Shown piece by piece: positions 36,302 through 45,142 of a stretch of DNA of 52,172 nucleotides (position 1 is the stretch's first letter; each line of letters starts with the position of its first letter). The notes under the pieces were generated by a model. That model worked only from the letters and a program-made list of their open reading frames with translations. It did no database searches and was not told where the DNA came from. Origin of the DNA: Paenibacillus aceti (GTDB taxonomy: Bacteria > Bacillota > Bacilli > Paenibacillales > Paenibacillaceae); assembly GCF_003614185.1 (NCBI RefSeq), contig NZ_KZ987724.1:5195554-5247725 (forward strand), read 5' to 3'. The position numbers and the translations under genes were made by a program.

Positions 36302-36374
36302 TCTTTTCCCGGCGAGTCTATTCAACGTATAATAGAGGGAACGAGAGCTAATTGATGAAAATAATGGAGGAATT

Positions 36375-37445
36375 ATGAGACGATATCTATCCAGAATTAG
36401 TATGTCCCTACTGTTAGCCGCCTGCTTGCTGATCGTTCCTGCTTGCGGGAAGGAGCCTGCGTTGAACGGAGCGTCGAATCAAATCCCGAGCGGGAATGTT
36501 ACCCAGGAACTGCCGGAAGAGGAGCCGCCGGAAAGCGTTGCTCCGTACAGATCCCCTCTGACAGGACTGCCTTTGGAAGAGCAGCCTACACAAAGGCCGC
36601 TTGCTATTATGATTAATAACGCTCCTGCGGCCAGGCCGCAATCGGGGCTGGGCGGAGCGGATATTGTGTATGAGGTGCTGGCGGAAGGCGGGATCACGAG
36701 GCTGGTGGCTATATACCAGAGCGGCGGAGAAGTAGCCAAGATCGGACCGATCCGCAGCATTCGCCCTTATATGATCGAGCTGGGTGAGAGCTATCATGGC
36801 ATCACGGTGCATGCCGGTGCCAGCAATGCCGCCTTCGCGATTTTGCAGCGTCAGCATAAGGATGATCTGGACGAGATCACCAATGCAGGCCCTTATTTCT
36901 GGCGCGACAAGTCGCGGAAGGCACCGCATAATTTGTATTCTAATGTGGCGAAGCTGCTCGAAGGTGCTGAGAAGCGGAAGTATGCGATCGAGGATCTGGC
37001 GGTTCCATCCTACACCTTCCGTGATCCAGAGGATTCAGGGGAAGGCGATCTGGCCAAGTCTGTAGAAGTGAAGTTCCAGCTGGAGAAGTACAGGGTCTCA
37101 TACGTTTATGATGAAGAGAGTAAGCTGTACAAGCGCTATATCAATGGTGAGCCGCATAAGGACCTGGATACTGGGGAACAGTTAGCCTGTACGAATGTTG
37201 TGGTGCTCGCTACTCAGCATAAGGTGCTGGATGATGTCGGGCGTCTCGCTGTAGACCTGGATATGGGGGGAGAGGCGATTCTGCTGCAGGGTGGCAAGGT
37301 GATTCGCGGCAATTGGATTCATAAATCGGGAGATGTGATCCGTTTTATTAAAGATAATGTCGAAGTACCATTCTATCCTGGTAAAACTTACTTTAATATT
37401 GTCCCTAATCACCCCGATTTCGAGAGCCATATCAAGGTCGAATAG
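36375..37445 (+). CDS. YerB-like lipoprotein, DUF3048 family
   Basis: A 356-residue exported protein. A lipobox (LLIVPAC, Cys at 24) follows the signal helix, so it should be a membrane-anchored lipoprotein. After an acidic, Pro-rich linker come the two DUF3048 parts: LTGLPLEEQPTQRPLAIMINNAPAARPQSGL with IVYEVLAEGGITRLVAIYQS, and a C-terminal half with WIHKSGDVIRFI and VPFYPGKTYFNIVPNH. The function is unknown. TATAAT at 36328-36333 is a likely -10 element. In B. subtilis yerB lies beside yerC, whose homologue is at 43983 here. Confidence 0.88.
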   Translation: MRRYLSRISMSLLLAACLLIVPACGKEPALNGASNQIPSGNVTQELPEEEPPESVAPYRSPLTGLPLEEQPTQRPLAIMINNAPAARPQSGLGGADIVYEVLAEGGITRLVAIYQSGGEVAKIGPIRSIRPYMIELGESYHGITVHAGASNAAFAILQRQHKDDLDEITNAGPYFWRDKSRKAPHNLYSNVAKLLEGAEKRKYAIEDLAVPSYTFRDPEDSGEGDLAKSVEVKFQLEKYRVSYVYDEESKLYKRYINGEPHKDLDTGEQLACTNVVVLATQHKVLDDVGRLAVDLDMGGEAILLQGGKVIRGNWIHKSGDVIRFIKDNVEVPFYPGKTYFNIVPNHPDFESHIKVE

Positions 37446-37580
37446 ACACTGGTGATGACAGTGCTTTCTTGGTTCGAAATGGTTATTCGATTGGAGGAAT
37501 ATGGGGCAATAAGGATAGAGTTGGGAACCGTGGGACAAAAATAATATATATAGTTGAAATGTTTTCGACAAAATGATCTA

Positions 37581-37614
37581 AACCCACCCGAGTTATGATA
37601 ATATATTGTGGGTT
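37581..37614 (+). promoter_or_regulatory. Inverted repeat upstream of the phosphate transport genes
   Basis: AACCCAC (37581-37587) and GTGGGTT (37608-37614) form a perfect 7-bp dyad across 20 AT-rich bases containing TATGATAATATA. It is 56 bp upstream of the start. It may be an operator covering a -10 region, or a weak hairpin. No known site matches that I can name. Confidence 0.4.
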
Positions 37615-37669
37615 AGTAATAGGAGTGTAAGGGGCATAAACAAACGTAAAAGAGAAGAGAGGCTACCAA

Positions 37670-38284
37670 ATGCGAGTTAAGAAGAAGGATATCTTTTTCC
37701 AGACGTTGGAGAATATGGCGGATACGATTGTGCAATCAGCCGACTATTTCGCTCAGCAAGTTACAGAGTTTAAAGACGTAGATCAATTCGCGAAAAAAAT
37801 GAAGGAGCTGGAGTCCCAGTGTGATAATTACACACATACGATCATCGTCGAGCTTAACAAGACGTTTATTACCCCGATCGAACGTGACGACATCATGGGA
37901 CTTACGACTACTCTGGATGATGTAATCGACGGTCTTGAGGCGACGACATCCCGCTTCGTTATGTATCATTTGCATGAACCAGACAAGTATATTACCCAAT
38001 TTGCTGAAATCATGCGTAATTCCGCTTATGAGATTCAGAAGGCGATTCACTTGCTCTCAGCGAAGAAGTTGCTGCCTATTCGCGAATATACAATTCGCTT
38101 GAATGATTTGGAGAATCAAGGTGATGAACTGTTGCGTATTTGCATTAAAGACTTATTCGCTACTGTCACTGACCCCATCACTTTGATCAAGAAAAAGGAA
38201 ATCTACGAGCGGCTCGAGACGACAACGGATGCGTGCGAGCACGTTGCCAATATGCTTGAATCCATTATTATGCGCAATTCATAA
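37670..38284 (+). CDS. PhoU-like DUF47 protein, Pit-associated
   Basis: A 204-residue helical protein of the DUF47 (PhoU-like) family. It shows two halves of paired helices with DDIMGLTTTLDDVIDGLEA and KKKEIYERLETTTDACEHVANML, where Glu/Asp residues bind metal in PhoU relatives. It is followed after 88 bp by a Pit phosphate permease. This pair is the common arrangement (B. subtilis ykaA-pit), in which the DUF47 protein probably regulates the permease. An AGAGAGG site lies before the ATG. Confidence 0.92.
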   Translation: MRVKKKDIFFQTLENMADTIVQSADYFAQQVTEFKDVDQFAKKMKELESQCDNYTHTIIVELNKTFITPIERDDIMGLTTTLDDVIDGLEATTSRFVMYHLHEPDKYITQFAEIMRNSAYEIQKAIHLLSAKKLLPIREYTIRLNDLENQGDELLRICIKDLFATVTDPITLIKKKEIYERLETTTDACEHVANMLESIIMRNS

Positions 38285-38372
38285 GATTAAGCTATTCATT
38301 TGATATTCGGGAGGTTGGGAATTGCGCGGATTCCTGTAAAGAGAATACTCAATCTGTGCAATAATAAGAACA

Positions 38373-39362
38373 ATGGATACGAGTCTACTAATAATTTTTG
38401 TCGTTATCATACTGGCGTTGGGCTTCGATTTTATTAACGGCTTCCATGATACAGCCAACGCGATTGCAACATCGGTCTCTACAAGAGCCTTGAAACCGCG
38501 GACGGCAATTATGATGGCTGCCGGGATGAACTTCCTCGGAGCCTTGTTATTTACTGGAGTAGCTGAGACGATCGGGGGCAGTGTGGCGAATCCTGCCGAA
38601 CTGGATAATGGGCTAGAGATCCTGATTGCGACTCTGCTTGCTGCTATTATCTGGAACCTGATCACCTGGTGGTTCGGCATACCTTCATCTTCATCCCACG
38701 CCCTGATCGGTGCGTTGGCGGGTGCGGTGTTTGTCGGTGCAGGTTCGGACAAGCTGAATTGGGGCGGCTTCACGAAGATTGTCGAAGCGTTGATTATTTC
38801 CCCATTCCTGGCTTTCGGTATTGGTTACATCGTCATGACGGTCCTGAAATGGATCTTCGCCAAGAAAAGTCCACATACGGTCAATAAGGGATTCCGTTCT
38901 GTTCAAGTCTTGACGGCGGCGATTCAGAGCTTCTCTCACGGCACGAACGATGCTCAGAAAGCGATGGGGATCATTACTTTCGCGCTCGTGACGGCCAAGT
39001 TTCAGGATAACATGGAAGTACCGCTATGGGTTAAGATTGCTGCTGCATCAGCGATGGCTCTCGGAACATCTCTCGGGGGCTGGAAGATTATTAAGACGAT
39101 GGGTACGAAAATATTCAAGATCGAGCCGATTAACGGTTTTGCAGCTGATATCTCGGCGGCCTCGGTTATCTTTGGGGCGACCCTGATTCACTTACCAGTC
39201 AGCACTACGCATGCTATTACGTCATCCATTCTTGGCGTTGGCGCTGCGAAACGGTTCTCTGCGGTTAGCTGGGGGCTAGCCGGTCGGATTGTTATCGCTT
39301 GGGTGATTACGATTCCTATCGTAGCTGTGCTTTCGGGTTTGATTTACGTTGTGTTGTTCTAG
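38373..39362 (+). CDS. pit: Inorganic phosphate transporter, PiT family
   Basis: A 329-residue membrane protein with about ten hydrophobic segments and two copies of the PiT signature: GFDFINGFHDTANAIATSVSTRAL near the N terminus and FSHGTNDAQKAMGIIT in the second half. The segment SSSHALIGALAGA and its partner PVSTTHAITSSILG complete the inverted repeat. It is a low-affinity proton- or metal-coupled phosphate importer. The ATG lacks a good ribosome site, which is odd for a core gene; homologue alignment supports this start. Translation may depend on coupling to the DUF47 gene. Confidence 0.93.
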   Translation: MDTSLLIIFVVIILALGFDFINGFHDTANAIATSVSTRALKPRTAIMMAAGMNFLGALLFTGVAETIGGSVANPAELDNGLEILIATLLAAIIWNLITWWFGIPSSSSHALIGALAGAVFVGAGSDKLNWGGFTKIVEALIISPFLAFGIGYIVMTVLKWIFAKKSPHTVNKGFRSVQVLTAAIQSFSHGTNDAQKAMGIITFALVTAKFQDNMEVPLWVKIAAASAMALGTSLGGWKIIKTMGTKIFKIEPINGFAADISAASVIFGATLIHLPVSTTHAITSSILGVGAAKRFSAVSWGLAGRIVIAWVITIPIVAVLSGLIYVVLF

Positions 39363-39469
39363 AGATGAATCCAATATCAATGATGCCAATCTGCAGAAAA
39401 GATTGGCTTTCTTTATAAGGAATAGACATTTGAACGTTATTACTTTATATGGTGGGGGGGCTAAAGTAC

Positions 39470-40435
39470 ATGATTCGGGTGATGGGAATTACGCATGATC
39501 ACCAGGTCAGAACAGATATCGCACTGGACGACATTCATAATCATCAGAACTATTTATGGAGCTGGGTCGATTTCAGCAGCCCTACGGAGGAGGAGGCTGA
39601 ATTGCTTGGCTCCTTCTTTCAATTCCATCCGCTGGCGATTGAAGATTGCTTGCTGCATGTCATGCAGCGCCCTAAGATCGATTTCTATGATGACAATGAC
39701 TTTCTCGTCCTGCATGCGCTGGACCCGGATACGCTGGAGTTGGTGGAGGTTAATCTGTTCATTGGCGAGAGCTGTTTGGTATCGTTCCACCACCGGGAAC
39801 TGCAGGAGATTGATGTGGCCTGGGAGAGTATCCAGAAGCGGGCATTGAACCGGAAAATGTGGGAGCGTGGCCCTTTTACCGCTGCTTATCTAGTTATCGA
39901 CAATCTGGTCGATCAATACTTCCCTTGCGTCTATGCGGTTGAGGATGAACTCGATGAGCTTGAAAAGCTGGGGGGCCGGGAATCGATCGAACAGCTGATG
40001 AACCAGGTTTTTGATCTGCGGAGCAGACTGCTTAAGCTGCGCCGCACCATTGTGCCGATGCGCGACCTCATGTACCATATTCTGAATTCCAAGCATATTC
40101 AGGCGCAGAAGGAAGCAGGAGCCTATTTTTCAGATATCTATGACCATCTACTGAAGCTGTCGGAGATGGTCGAGTCCGATCGCGAAATGACGGCCGATCT
40201 CCGCGACTCCTATCTCTCGCTCAATTCTAACCGGATGAACGGTATCATGAAGACCTTAACCGTCATCACCAGCGTATTCATGCCGCTGACCCTCATCGCT
40301 GGCATATATGGCATGAACTTCATCAATATGCCGGAGCTGCATTGGCGCTACGGTTATTTCGGCGTGCTTGGACTGATGGGCGTGCTCAGCATCTGGATGA
40401 TTCTGAGCTTCATGCGGCGGGGCTGGTTCAAATAA
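39470..40435 (+). CDS. corA: CorA-family magnesium/divalent cation transporter
   Basis: A 321-residue CorA protein. A large cytoplasmic alpha/beta funnel (about 1-250) ends in the long stalk helix. Two C-terminal membrane helices follow, with the filter motif GIYGMNFINMPEL between them. The conserved ending SFMRRGWFK is present. The ATG at 39470 is chosen, nine bases after a G-rich GGGGGGG run; an in-frame ATG at 39449 precedes that run. It passively conducts Mg2+ and other divalents as a pentamer. A terminator follows. Confidence 0.92.
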   Translation: MIRVMGITHDHQVRTDIALDDIHNHQNYLWSWVDFSSPTEEEAELLGSFFQFHPLAIEDCLLHVMQRPKIDFYDDNDFLVLHALDPDTLELVEVNLFIGESCLVSFHHRELQEIDVAWESIQKRALNRKMWERGPFTAAYLVIDNLVDQYFPCVYAVEDELDELEKLGGRESIEQLMNQVFDLRSRLLKLRRTIVPMRDLMYHILNSKHIQAQKEAGAYFSDIYDHLLKLSEMVESDREMTADLRDSYLSLNSNRMNGIMKTLTVITSVFMPLTLIAGIYGMNFINMPELHWRYGYFGVLGLMGVLSIWMILSFMRRGWFK

Positions 40436-40512
40436 AGAATATATCTGAGTCTACATATTCGTAATGTATTATTTATGCATATTACTGATTAAATTAGTCA
40501 TCTGGATTAGGC

Positions 40513-40558
40513 GGCGTTCATTTCCCCATTTTCTTTGGGAGGGTGAGCGCCTTTTTTG
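40513..40558 (+). terminator. Terminator after corA
   Basis: GGCGTTCA (40513-40520) pairs with TGAGCGCC (40544-40551), with an inner TCCC/GGGA stem, then six T. Confidence 0.88.
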
Positions 40559-40679
40559 CTGTCTAGATCGGACAAGTCATGAATTATTTTTTGCCCATTG
40601 GGATAGATGTCCACTATTCGCAGCTTCCTCTGGCATACGATGACATCATATACGACTGTATCATAAGGAGGAGGACCAC

Positions 40680-41576
40680 TTGAAGATTCGTAAGGCGATC
40701 ATACCGGCAGCAGGTTACGGAACGCGGCTTCTTCCAGCTACCAAAGTAATGCCCAAGGAAATGCTTCCGATTATTGATAAACCGACGATTCAATTTATTA
40801 TCGAGGAAGCGGCGGCTTCTGGAATCGAAGAGATTCTGGTCGTCACTGGAAAGGGAAAAAAGGCCATCGAGGATCACTTCGACTCAGCGCATGATCTGGA
40901 ATATTTCCTGGAGCAGAAGGGGAAATACGAGGAGCTGCGCAAGGTGACGGAATTCACCAGCCTCGCAGATATTCATTATATCCGCCAATCCGATCGCAAA
41001 GGACTTGGGCATGCCATAAATGTGGGCAGGAGATTTATCGGAGATGAGCCCTTTGCCGTTCTGCTTGGCGATACCTTCTTCGAGGCAGAGCCTCCGGCGC
41101 TGAAGCAGTTGATCGAAGGATTCGAGAGGTTCCACACTACGATTCTGGGGGTCCAGACGGTACCAGAGGACAAAGTATCCAGTTACGGGATCGTCGATGT
41201 CAAGCCGTTGATTGAGTCCTTTGCCTATGTAGATCAATTAGTTGAGAAGCCTCCGGTGGGTGCAGTACCTTCGCGCTTGGCTATGGTAGGGCGTTATATT
41301 TTGACGCCATCGATCTTCGATATTCTGGAGAATCAGCCACCCGGCGTAGGGGGTGAAATCCAGCTTACTGATGCGTTGAACCGGCTCTTGATCAAGGAAG
41401 CCGTCTATACTTGTGAAATTAACGGCCGCTGGCATGATGTAGGAGACCCGCTTGGTTATCTCAAAGCAATTCTGGCTATTACAGGCCATCGAGGAAATCT
41501 GAAGCACAATCTGCAAGAAGAAGTCACCATGCTATTACAACAAGAAGATAAGGATATCCCTAGTTCCGAGCAATAA
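40680..41576 (+). CDS. galU: UTP-glucose-1-phosphate uridylyltransferase
   Basis: A 298-residue nucleotidyltransferase making UDP-glucose. The start is TTG, seven bases after AAGGAGGAGG (40663-40672). KAIIPAAGYGTRLLPATKVMPKEMLPI is the nucleotide-binding signature, and FAVLLGDTFFE and VEKPPVGAVPSRLAMVGRYIL are typical of the GtaB/GalU family. UDP-glucose feeds teichoic acid glucosylation, glycolipid and polysaccharide synthesis. A glycosyltransferase gene begins 51 bp downstream and is probably co-transcribed. Confidence 0.93.
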   Translation: MKIRKAIIPAAGYGTRLLPATKVMPKEMLPIIDKPTIQFIIEEAAASGIEEILVVTGKGKKAIEDHFDSAHDLEYFLEQKGKYEELRKVTEFTSLADIHYIRQSDRKGLGHAINVGRRFIGDEPFAVLLGDTFFEAEPPALKQLIEGFERFHTTILGVQTVPEDKVSSYGIVDVKPLIESFAYVDQLVEKPPVGAVPSRLAMVGRYILTPSIFDILENQPPGVGGEIQLTDALNRLLIKEAVYTCEINGRWHDVGDPLGYLKAILAITGHRGNLKHNLQEEVTMLLQQEDKDIPSSEQ

Positions 41577-41627
41577 TGATGCTTGATCTACTATTTCTTA
41601 ATAACCAGGGAGAGGTGTTATACGCAA

Positions 41628-43100
41628 ATGATTGAATTAGCTTTGGGCTTTAGAGATAAGGATGGAAGCTATGCGGAGCATGCCGCTGTCGTTCTTACTT
41701 CAGTCTTTCGCAACACGAGCTCGCAGATTAATGTCCACATTCTTCATGATGAGACCTTGACCGATGATAATCGGCTGAAAATTACACAATTGGCTACCAG
41801 CTACAATCACACGGTTAATTTCTACTCTGTAGGATTGCCTGGCGATCTTGCCGAAGTATTGGAGGGCGCGAGTTCGGTAAATATTTGGACCTGGGGTAGT
41901 ATGTACCGCCTGTTGCTGCCTTCGTTAGTCAGCTCCGACAAGATCATTTATCTGGATTGCGATGTGCTCGTCAATCTCGATATTAAGGAGCTGTGGGATA
42001 TTGAGCTGAATGGCCGCTATCTGGCGGCAGCTCACGATCAAGGTGCGGTAGGGATCGCAGATGTGATCAGATCCTTCGGTATGAATCCGGATACTTACTT
42101 CAATTCGGGAGTTATCTTATTCGGACTAAATAATATCCGCCAACAGACGAACTGGTACGGCAAAATGCTGGAATTCCTGCGGCATCATCCCGGTACAACC
42201 TTGCCGGATCAGGATATTCTCAATCATATTTTTGGTCATAATTATATTCAGCTCGATGAGCGCTTTAACTCTTTTTGCTTATATAACCAGTCTCTCGACT
42301 TCAATAATCGCATTGTGCACTTCGCCGGAGAGTTGAAATGGTGGGAGCCCTCTTCTCCAGGCTATGCTCTGTATCAGGAGTATCTCAACCTAACCCCTTG
42401 GAGATTGCCGCTATCGCATTTCATGCCGCCTGCGCATACGGAACCGATCCAGCAGATAGAGCCGGCTGTTCCGCTGCAAGCTTTGCAGATTGTGGAGCCT
42501 GTGGAACCAGCCAAGCATGAGAAGCCATTGCCGTCCGTGGAGCCGGTGAAGCATCATGGGACACCGATGCATTTCGTGCTGCCTAAGGAGCCAGCAGAGG
42601 ACGCTGTGCCAGTGAAGCACGCTCATCCTGTGAAGCGTAAATCGATAAGATTCAAGCGAGACAGGAAGCGCAGACGTATGGTGAAGCTTGTGAGACATCA
42701 GCATTCAATCCGGCATGCATGCCGGGTGAAGCCATTACGCTCCAGACGGAAATCCAGACACCACCTTTACAGAAGACATCTGCCCTCTGCTTCCTGCCGC
42801 TTCTTAATCCTCAGACGAAGGGTATGGGGCTATAACCCCGATAAAATATCGAGAATGAGAAGAAGCCGGCGAGTGGTCTTGCGGCACAGGAGGAAGATCG
42901 TCAGGAAGCCTTGGAGATTAGCGCATTGCCATACGAAGAGAAGAACGATCAGAAGAGTCGTTTACAGTGCTCCAAAGATATATAATCGTTCGATACCTAT
43001 TAAATATATAAGCCAGCGTGTTCATAAACCATCTGTACTGTATATCAAGCCCAAGCTTAAGTGGACAGAGCGCTATCGGCCCTACGCGAGCGTTAAATAA
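41628..43100 (+). CDS. Family 8 glycosyltransferase with long basic C-terminal tail
   Basis: A 490-residue protein. Residues 1-265 are a GT8 domain: ALGFRDKDGSYAEHAAVVL, a metal-binding DxD at D110-x-D112 (IIYLDCDVLVNLD), YFNSGVILF, LPDQDILNHIF and HFAGELKWW. Residues 266-330 are a Pro/Glu/His linker. Residues 331-490 contain 68 Arg, Lys or His against three acidic residues and no clear fold. Arg in the tail is often AGA or AGG, while the catalytic part mostly uses CGN. The frame stays open for over 500 bases, so a simple frameshift is unlikely. galU upstream would supply UDP-glucose. The tail might bind teichoic acid or another polyanion (inference). Confidence 0.85.
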   Translation: MIELALGFRDKDGSYAEHAAVVLTSVFRNTSSQINVHILHDETLTDDNRLKITQLATSYNHTVNFYSVGLPGDLAEVLEGASSVNIWTWGSMYRLLLPSLVSSDKIIYLDCDVLVNLDIKELWDIELNGRYLAAAHDQGAVGIADVIRSFGMNPDTYFNSGVILFGLNNIRQQTNWYGKMLEFLRHHPGTTLPDQDILNHIFGHNYIQLDERFNSFCLYNQSLDFNNRIVHFAGELKWWEPSSPGYALYQEYLNLTPWRLPLSHFMPPAHTEPIQQIEPAVPLQALQIVEPVEPAKHEKPLPSVEPVKHHGTPMHFVLPKEPAEDAVPVKHAHPVKRKSIRFKRDRKRRRMVKLVRHQHSIRHACRVKPLRSRRKSRHHLYRRHLPSASCRFLILRRRVWGYNPDKISRMRRSRRVVLRHRRKIVRKPWRLAHCHTKRRTIRRVVYSAPKIYNRSIPIKYISQRVHKPSVLYIKPKLKWTERYRPYASVK

Positions 43101-43138
43101 TAATCGCAAGTGGTTAGTCCCCATAAATTCACAGAGAT

Positions 43139-43167
43139 AGAGCTGCCGAGATGTTCTCGACAGCTCT
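43139..43167. terminator. Hairpin between convergent genes
   Basis: AGAGCTG-C-CGAGA pairs with TCTCG-A-CAGCTCT across a 3-base loop between the glycosyltransferase gene and the minus-strand YqfQ-like gene. No T tract follows on either strand, so it is an atypical terminator. Confidence 0.5.
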
Positions 43168-43185
43168 GCTGCACCTGCCTCTGCT

Positions 43186-43677
43186 TTAGCGGCGTTTTTT
43201 GGCAGGTGCTTTGCCATTGCGAGGGCGGGAGGATGGGCGTTTGCTGCCTTTCCTTCCGCTCTTCCTTCCGCTTCCTTTGCGGCGCGGTTTGTATTCGTCC
43301 AGATTGTCGTCGCTCTTGCCCTTGGCTCCTGGAAGCAGGCTGGTGAACATTTTGGCCATTGGCGCGAATTGCTGAACGGTTTGCATAATTTTTTGTACCT
43401 TGCCCATTGTGGCGACGATTCCGTCGATTCCACCCATGCGGTCGATCATGCCTTTCAGATCGCCCAGATTCGGAATGGAGAATCCGCCTCCAGCCTTGGC
43501 TGCCGAATTGGTAGCAGCGGGGAGCGGATCGGTCGGCTGTGAATAAGGAACAAGCGCAGAAGCCTCGACGATCTCGGATGGATCGGAATCATACGGCGTA
43601 ATCCCTGGATAATTGTGCGAGTAGGGATACGAAGGGGGCGTCGCACTTCGCCGTGGAGGAGTGTAATGCGGCATCAT
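43186..43677 (-). CDS. YqfQ-like protein with basic tail
   Basis: A 163-residue protein on the minus strand. The ATG complementary to 43675-43677 follows AAGGAAAG; the frame could extend to 43740 without a good site. A Pro/Tyr/Ser-rich N terminus (MMPHYTPPRRSATPPSYPYS) leads to a central helical region, FSIPNLGDLKGMIDRMGG and VQKIMQTVQQFAPMAKMF. That region resembles the YqfQ-like (VrrA-related) family. The tail is Lys/Arg/Ser/Gly-rich, ending GKAPAKKRR. Function unknown; YqfQ proteins are associated with sporulating Bacilli. Confidence 0.65.
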   Translation of the reverse strand: MMPHYTPPRRSATPPSYPYSHNYPGITPYDSDPSEIVEASALVPYSQPTDPLPAATNSAAKAGGGFSIPNLGDLKGMIDRMGGIDGIVATMGKVQKIMQTVQQFAPMAKMFTSLLPGAKGKSDDNLDEYKPRRKGSGRKSGRKGSKRPSSRPRNGKAPAKKRR

Positions 43678-43914
43678 ATCACTTTCCTTTACATAGTATT
43701 GTGTCAGGAGGTGGGCAGCAGCCTCCGGCGCTTCTCCCATTCCTGGTTATGCATATAAACCGTTAGTGTGACTAGGATAATTCTTTAGTAAATAGGCATT
43801 TGCAATAATACAATGTATGTATCTACCCAGATTTTCGTCTGGACGAATGTCCCGGTTTTGTGGGCATTTGCGGAAAATGGGCGTTCTTTCTGTGATGCGT
43901 GAAATCGTTAATGC

Positions 43915-43944
43915 TTGAAAAAGGTGACCTTACTCGGGTACAAT
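43915..43944 (+). promoter_or_regulatory. Promoter of the YerC-like gene
   Basis: TTGAAA (43915-43920) and TACAAT (43939-43944) are 18 bp apart. The position, downstream of an in-frame ATG at 43899, argues that the gene really starts at the later GTG. Confidence 0.6.
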
Positions 43945-43982
43945 GGTGGTGTGGTACAGTAACGGTAGGGGATGATGATTCA

Positions 43983-44273
43983 GTGCAACTTAAGAAGTTG
44001 AATGATAAGACGATCGATCAATTGTTTGAAGCGATACTTTCTTTAAAGAATGTTGAGGAGTGCTACGTCTTCTTTGATGATCTTTGTACAGTTAACGAAA
44101 TACAGTCGCTCTCCCAGCGTCTGGAAGTAGCGAGAATGCTTGGCAAAGGTTCTACATATAATCAGATCGAAGCTGAGACTGGAGCTAGTACGGCAACGAT
44201 TTCACGCGTTAAGCGCTGTCTTAATTATGGCAATGACGGGTATAAAATGGCGCTTGAGCGCATCAACCTGTAA
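43983..44273 (+). CDS. YerC/YecD-type TrpR-like regulator
   Basis: A 96-residue DNA-binding protein beginning at GTG. The sequence follows B. subtilis YerC closely: LFEAILSLKNVEECYVFFDDL, CTVNEIQSLSQRLEVARML, and the helix-turn-helix TYNQIEAETGASTATISRVKRCLNYGNDGY. Relatives belong to the TrpR superfamily, but tryptophan binding is not established for this branch. The start is set by homology and by the promoter at 43915-43944; GGGGATGATG lies before it. Its stop is two bases before the chelatase gene. Confidence 0.9.
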   Translation: MQLKKLNDKTIDQLFEAILSLKNVEECYVFFDDLCTVNEIQSLSQRLEVARMLGKGSTYNQIEAETGASTATISRVKRCLNYGNDGYKMALERINL

Positions 44274-44275
44274 TT

Positions 44276-45121
44276 GTGAAGACAGGGCCAGGGACATCAC
44301 AGGATTGGATAGTCGGTCAGGGGGCATATGGCATAAAGAGTTCTCCGGGGAAGCCAGGGGTACTTGTTATTAGTCACGGGTCCCCTGATTCGGACTGGGT
44401 AGCCTTCGTTGACGAAGCGGTTGCAGGTGCGGCGGGTGAACTGCAGGCAAGTATTCCAATCGTATCCTCCTTCCTGGAGATTGTGGAAGGACGGCTGATC
44501 CAAGATGGAATCGATCAGCTGGAAGCCTGGGGAGTGACAGATATTATCGTCATTCCGTTATTTGTCTCGTCGGGCAGTACTCATATCGATGAGATTTCAT
44601 ATGCACTTGGCATGAAGAGCACGCCGGAGAAGGAAACGGATCTAGAGCCTTTTTCCTTATCTGCCCGCGTGTTTTTTGGCGATCCCATCGACGATGATCC
44701 GATCGTGGCCGAGATCGTCTGGGATAAGGTGAAGGAGCTATCTAGCAGGCCGGAGAGGGAGGTGCTGCTTCTCGTTGGTCATGGCAGCCGGCATGAGGGC
44801 TTCCGGCAGCGCTGGGAGCGGGGGATCGCGGGACTATCCGCGCGTGTTGGCCGCCTTGGCGGGCTGGCTCATGCGGATTATGCGCTTCTTAGTCCGGATA
44901 GCTTGCGCAGCAAGGTAAGCTATTGGCAGGAAGAGCGGGGCTATGAGGTGATCGTTGCTCCGCTTTTTTTGAGCAAGGGCTACTTCACCGGCACAGTGAT
45001 TCCAACTCGTCTTGAGGGACTATCTTATCATTACCTGGGAGAGGCTTTGTTGCCGCATTCCAGGTTGTCCCGCTGGATATCTTATCAGATATTGAATATA
45101 ATGGGATCATTGAAATTATGA
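44276..45121 (+). CDS. CbiX/SirB-type chelatase
   Basis: A 281-residue protein starting at GTG just after the YerC-like gene. Two CbiX repeats are present, each with a metal-handling His motif: VLVISHGSPDSDW near residue 33 and LLLVGHGSRHEGF near residue 167. TDIIVIPLFVSSGSTHIDEI and YEVIVAPLFLSKGYFTGTVI contain the second His or equivalent. The family inserts cobalt or iron into sirohydrochlorin for cobalamin or siroheme. No other tetrapyrrole gene is nearby, so the metal is not predictable, and the second repeat lacks the usual second His. Confidence 0.85.
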   Translation: MKTGPGTSQDWIVGQGAYGIKSSPGKPGVLVISHGSPDSDWVAFVDEAVAGAAGELQASIPIVSSFLEIVEGRLIQDGIDQLEAWGVTDIIVIPLFVSSGSTHIDEISYALGMKSTPEKETDLEPFSLSARVFFGDPIDDDPIVAEIVWDKVKELSSRPEREVLLLVGHGSRHEGFRQRWERGIAGLSARVGRLGGLAHADYALLSPDSLRSKVSYWQEERGYEVIVAPLFLSKGYFTGTVIPTRLEGLSYHYLGEALLPHSRLSRWISYQILNIMGSLKL

Positions 45122-45142
45122 TAAACAGGTGGCGTTCAAGTA

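Noticed and set aside
42630-43100. Frameshift explaining the basic tail of the glycosyltransferase
   Set aside because: The frame remains open for more than 500 bases. The alternative frames contain stops and do not continue a GT8 domain, which is already complete by about residue 265.
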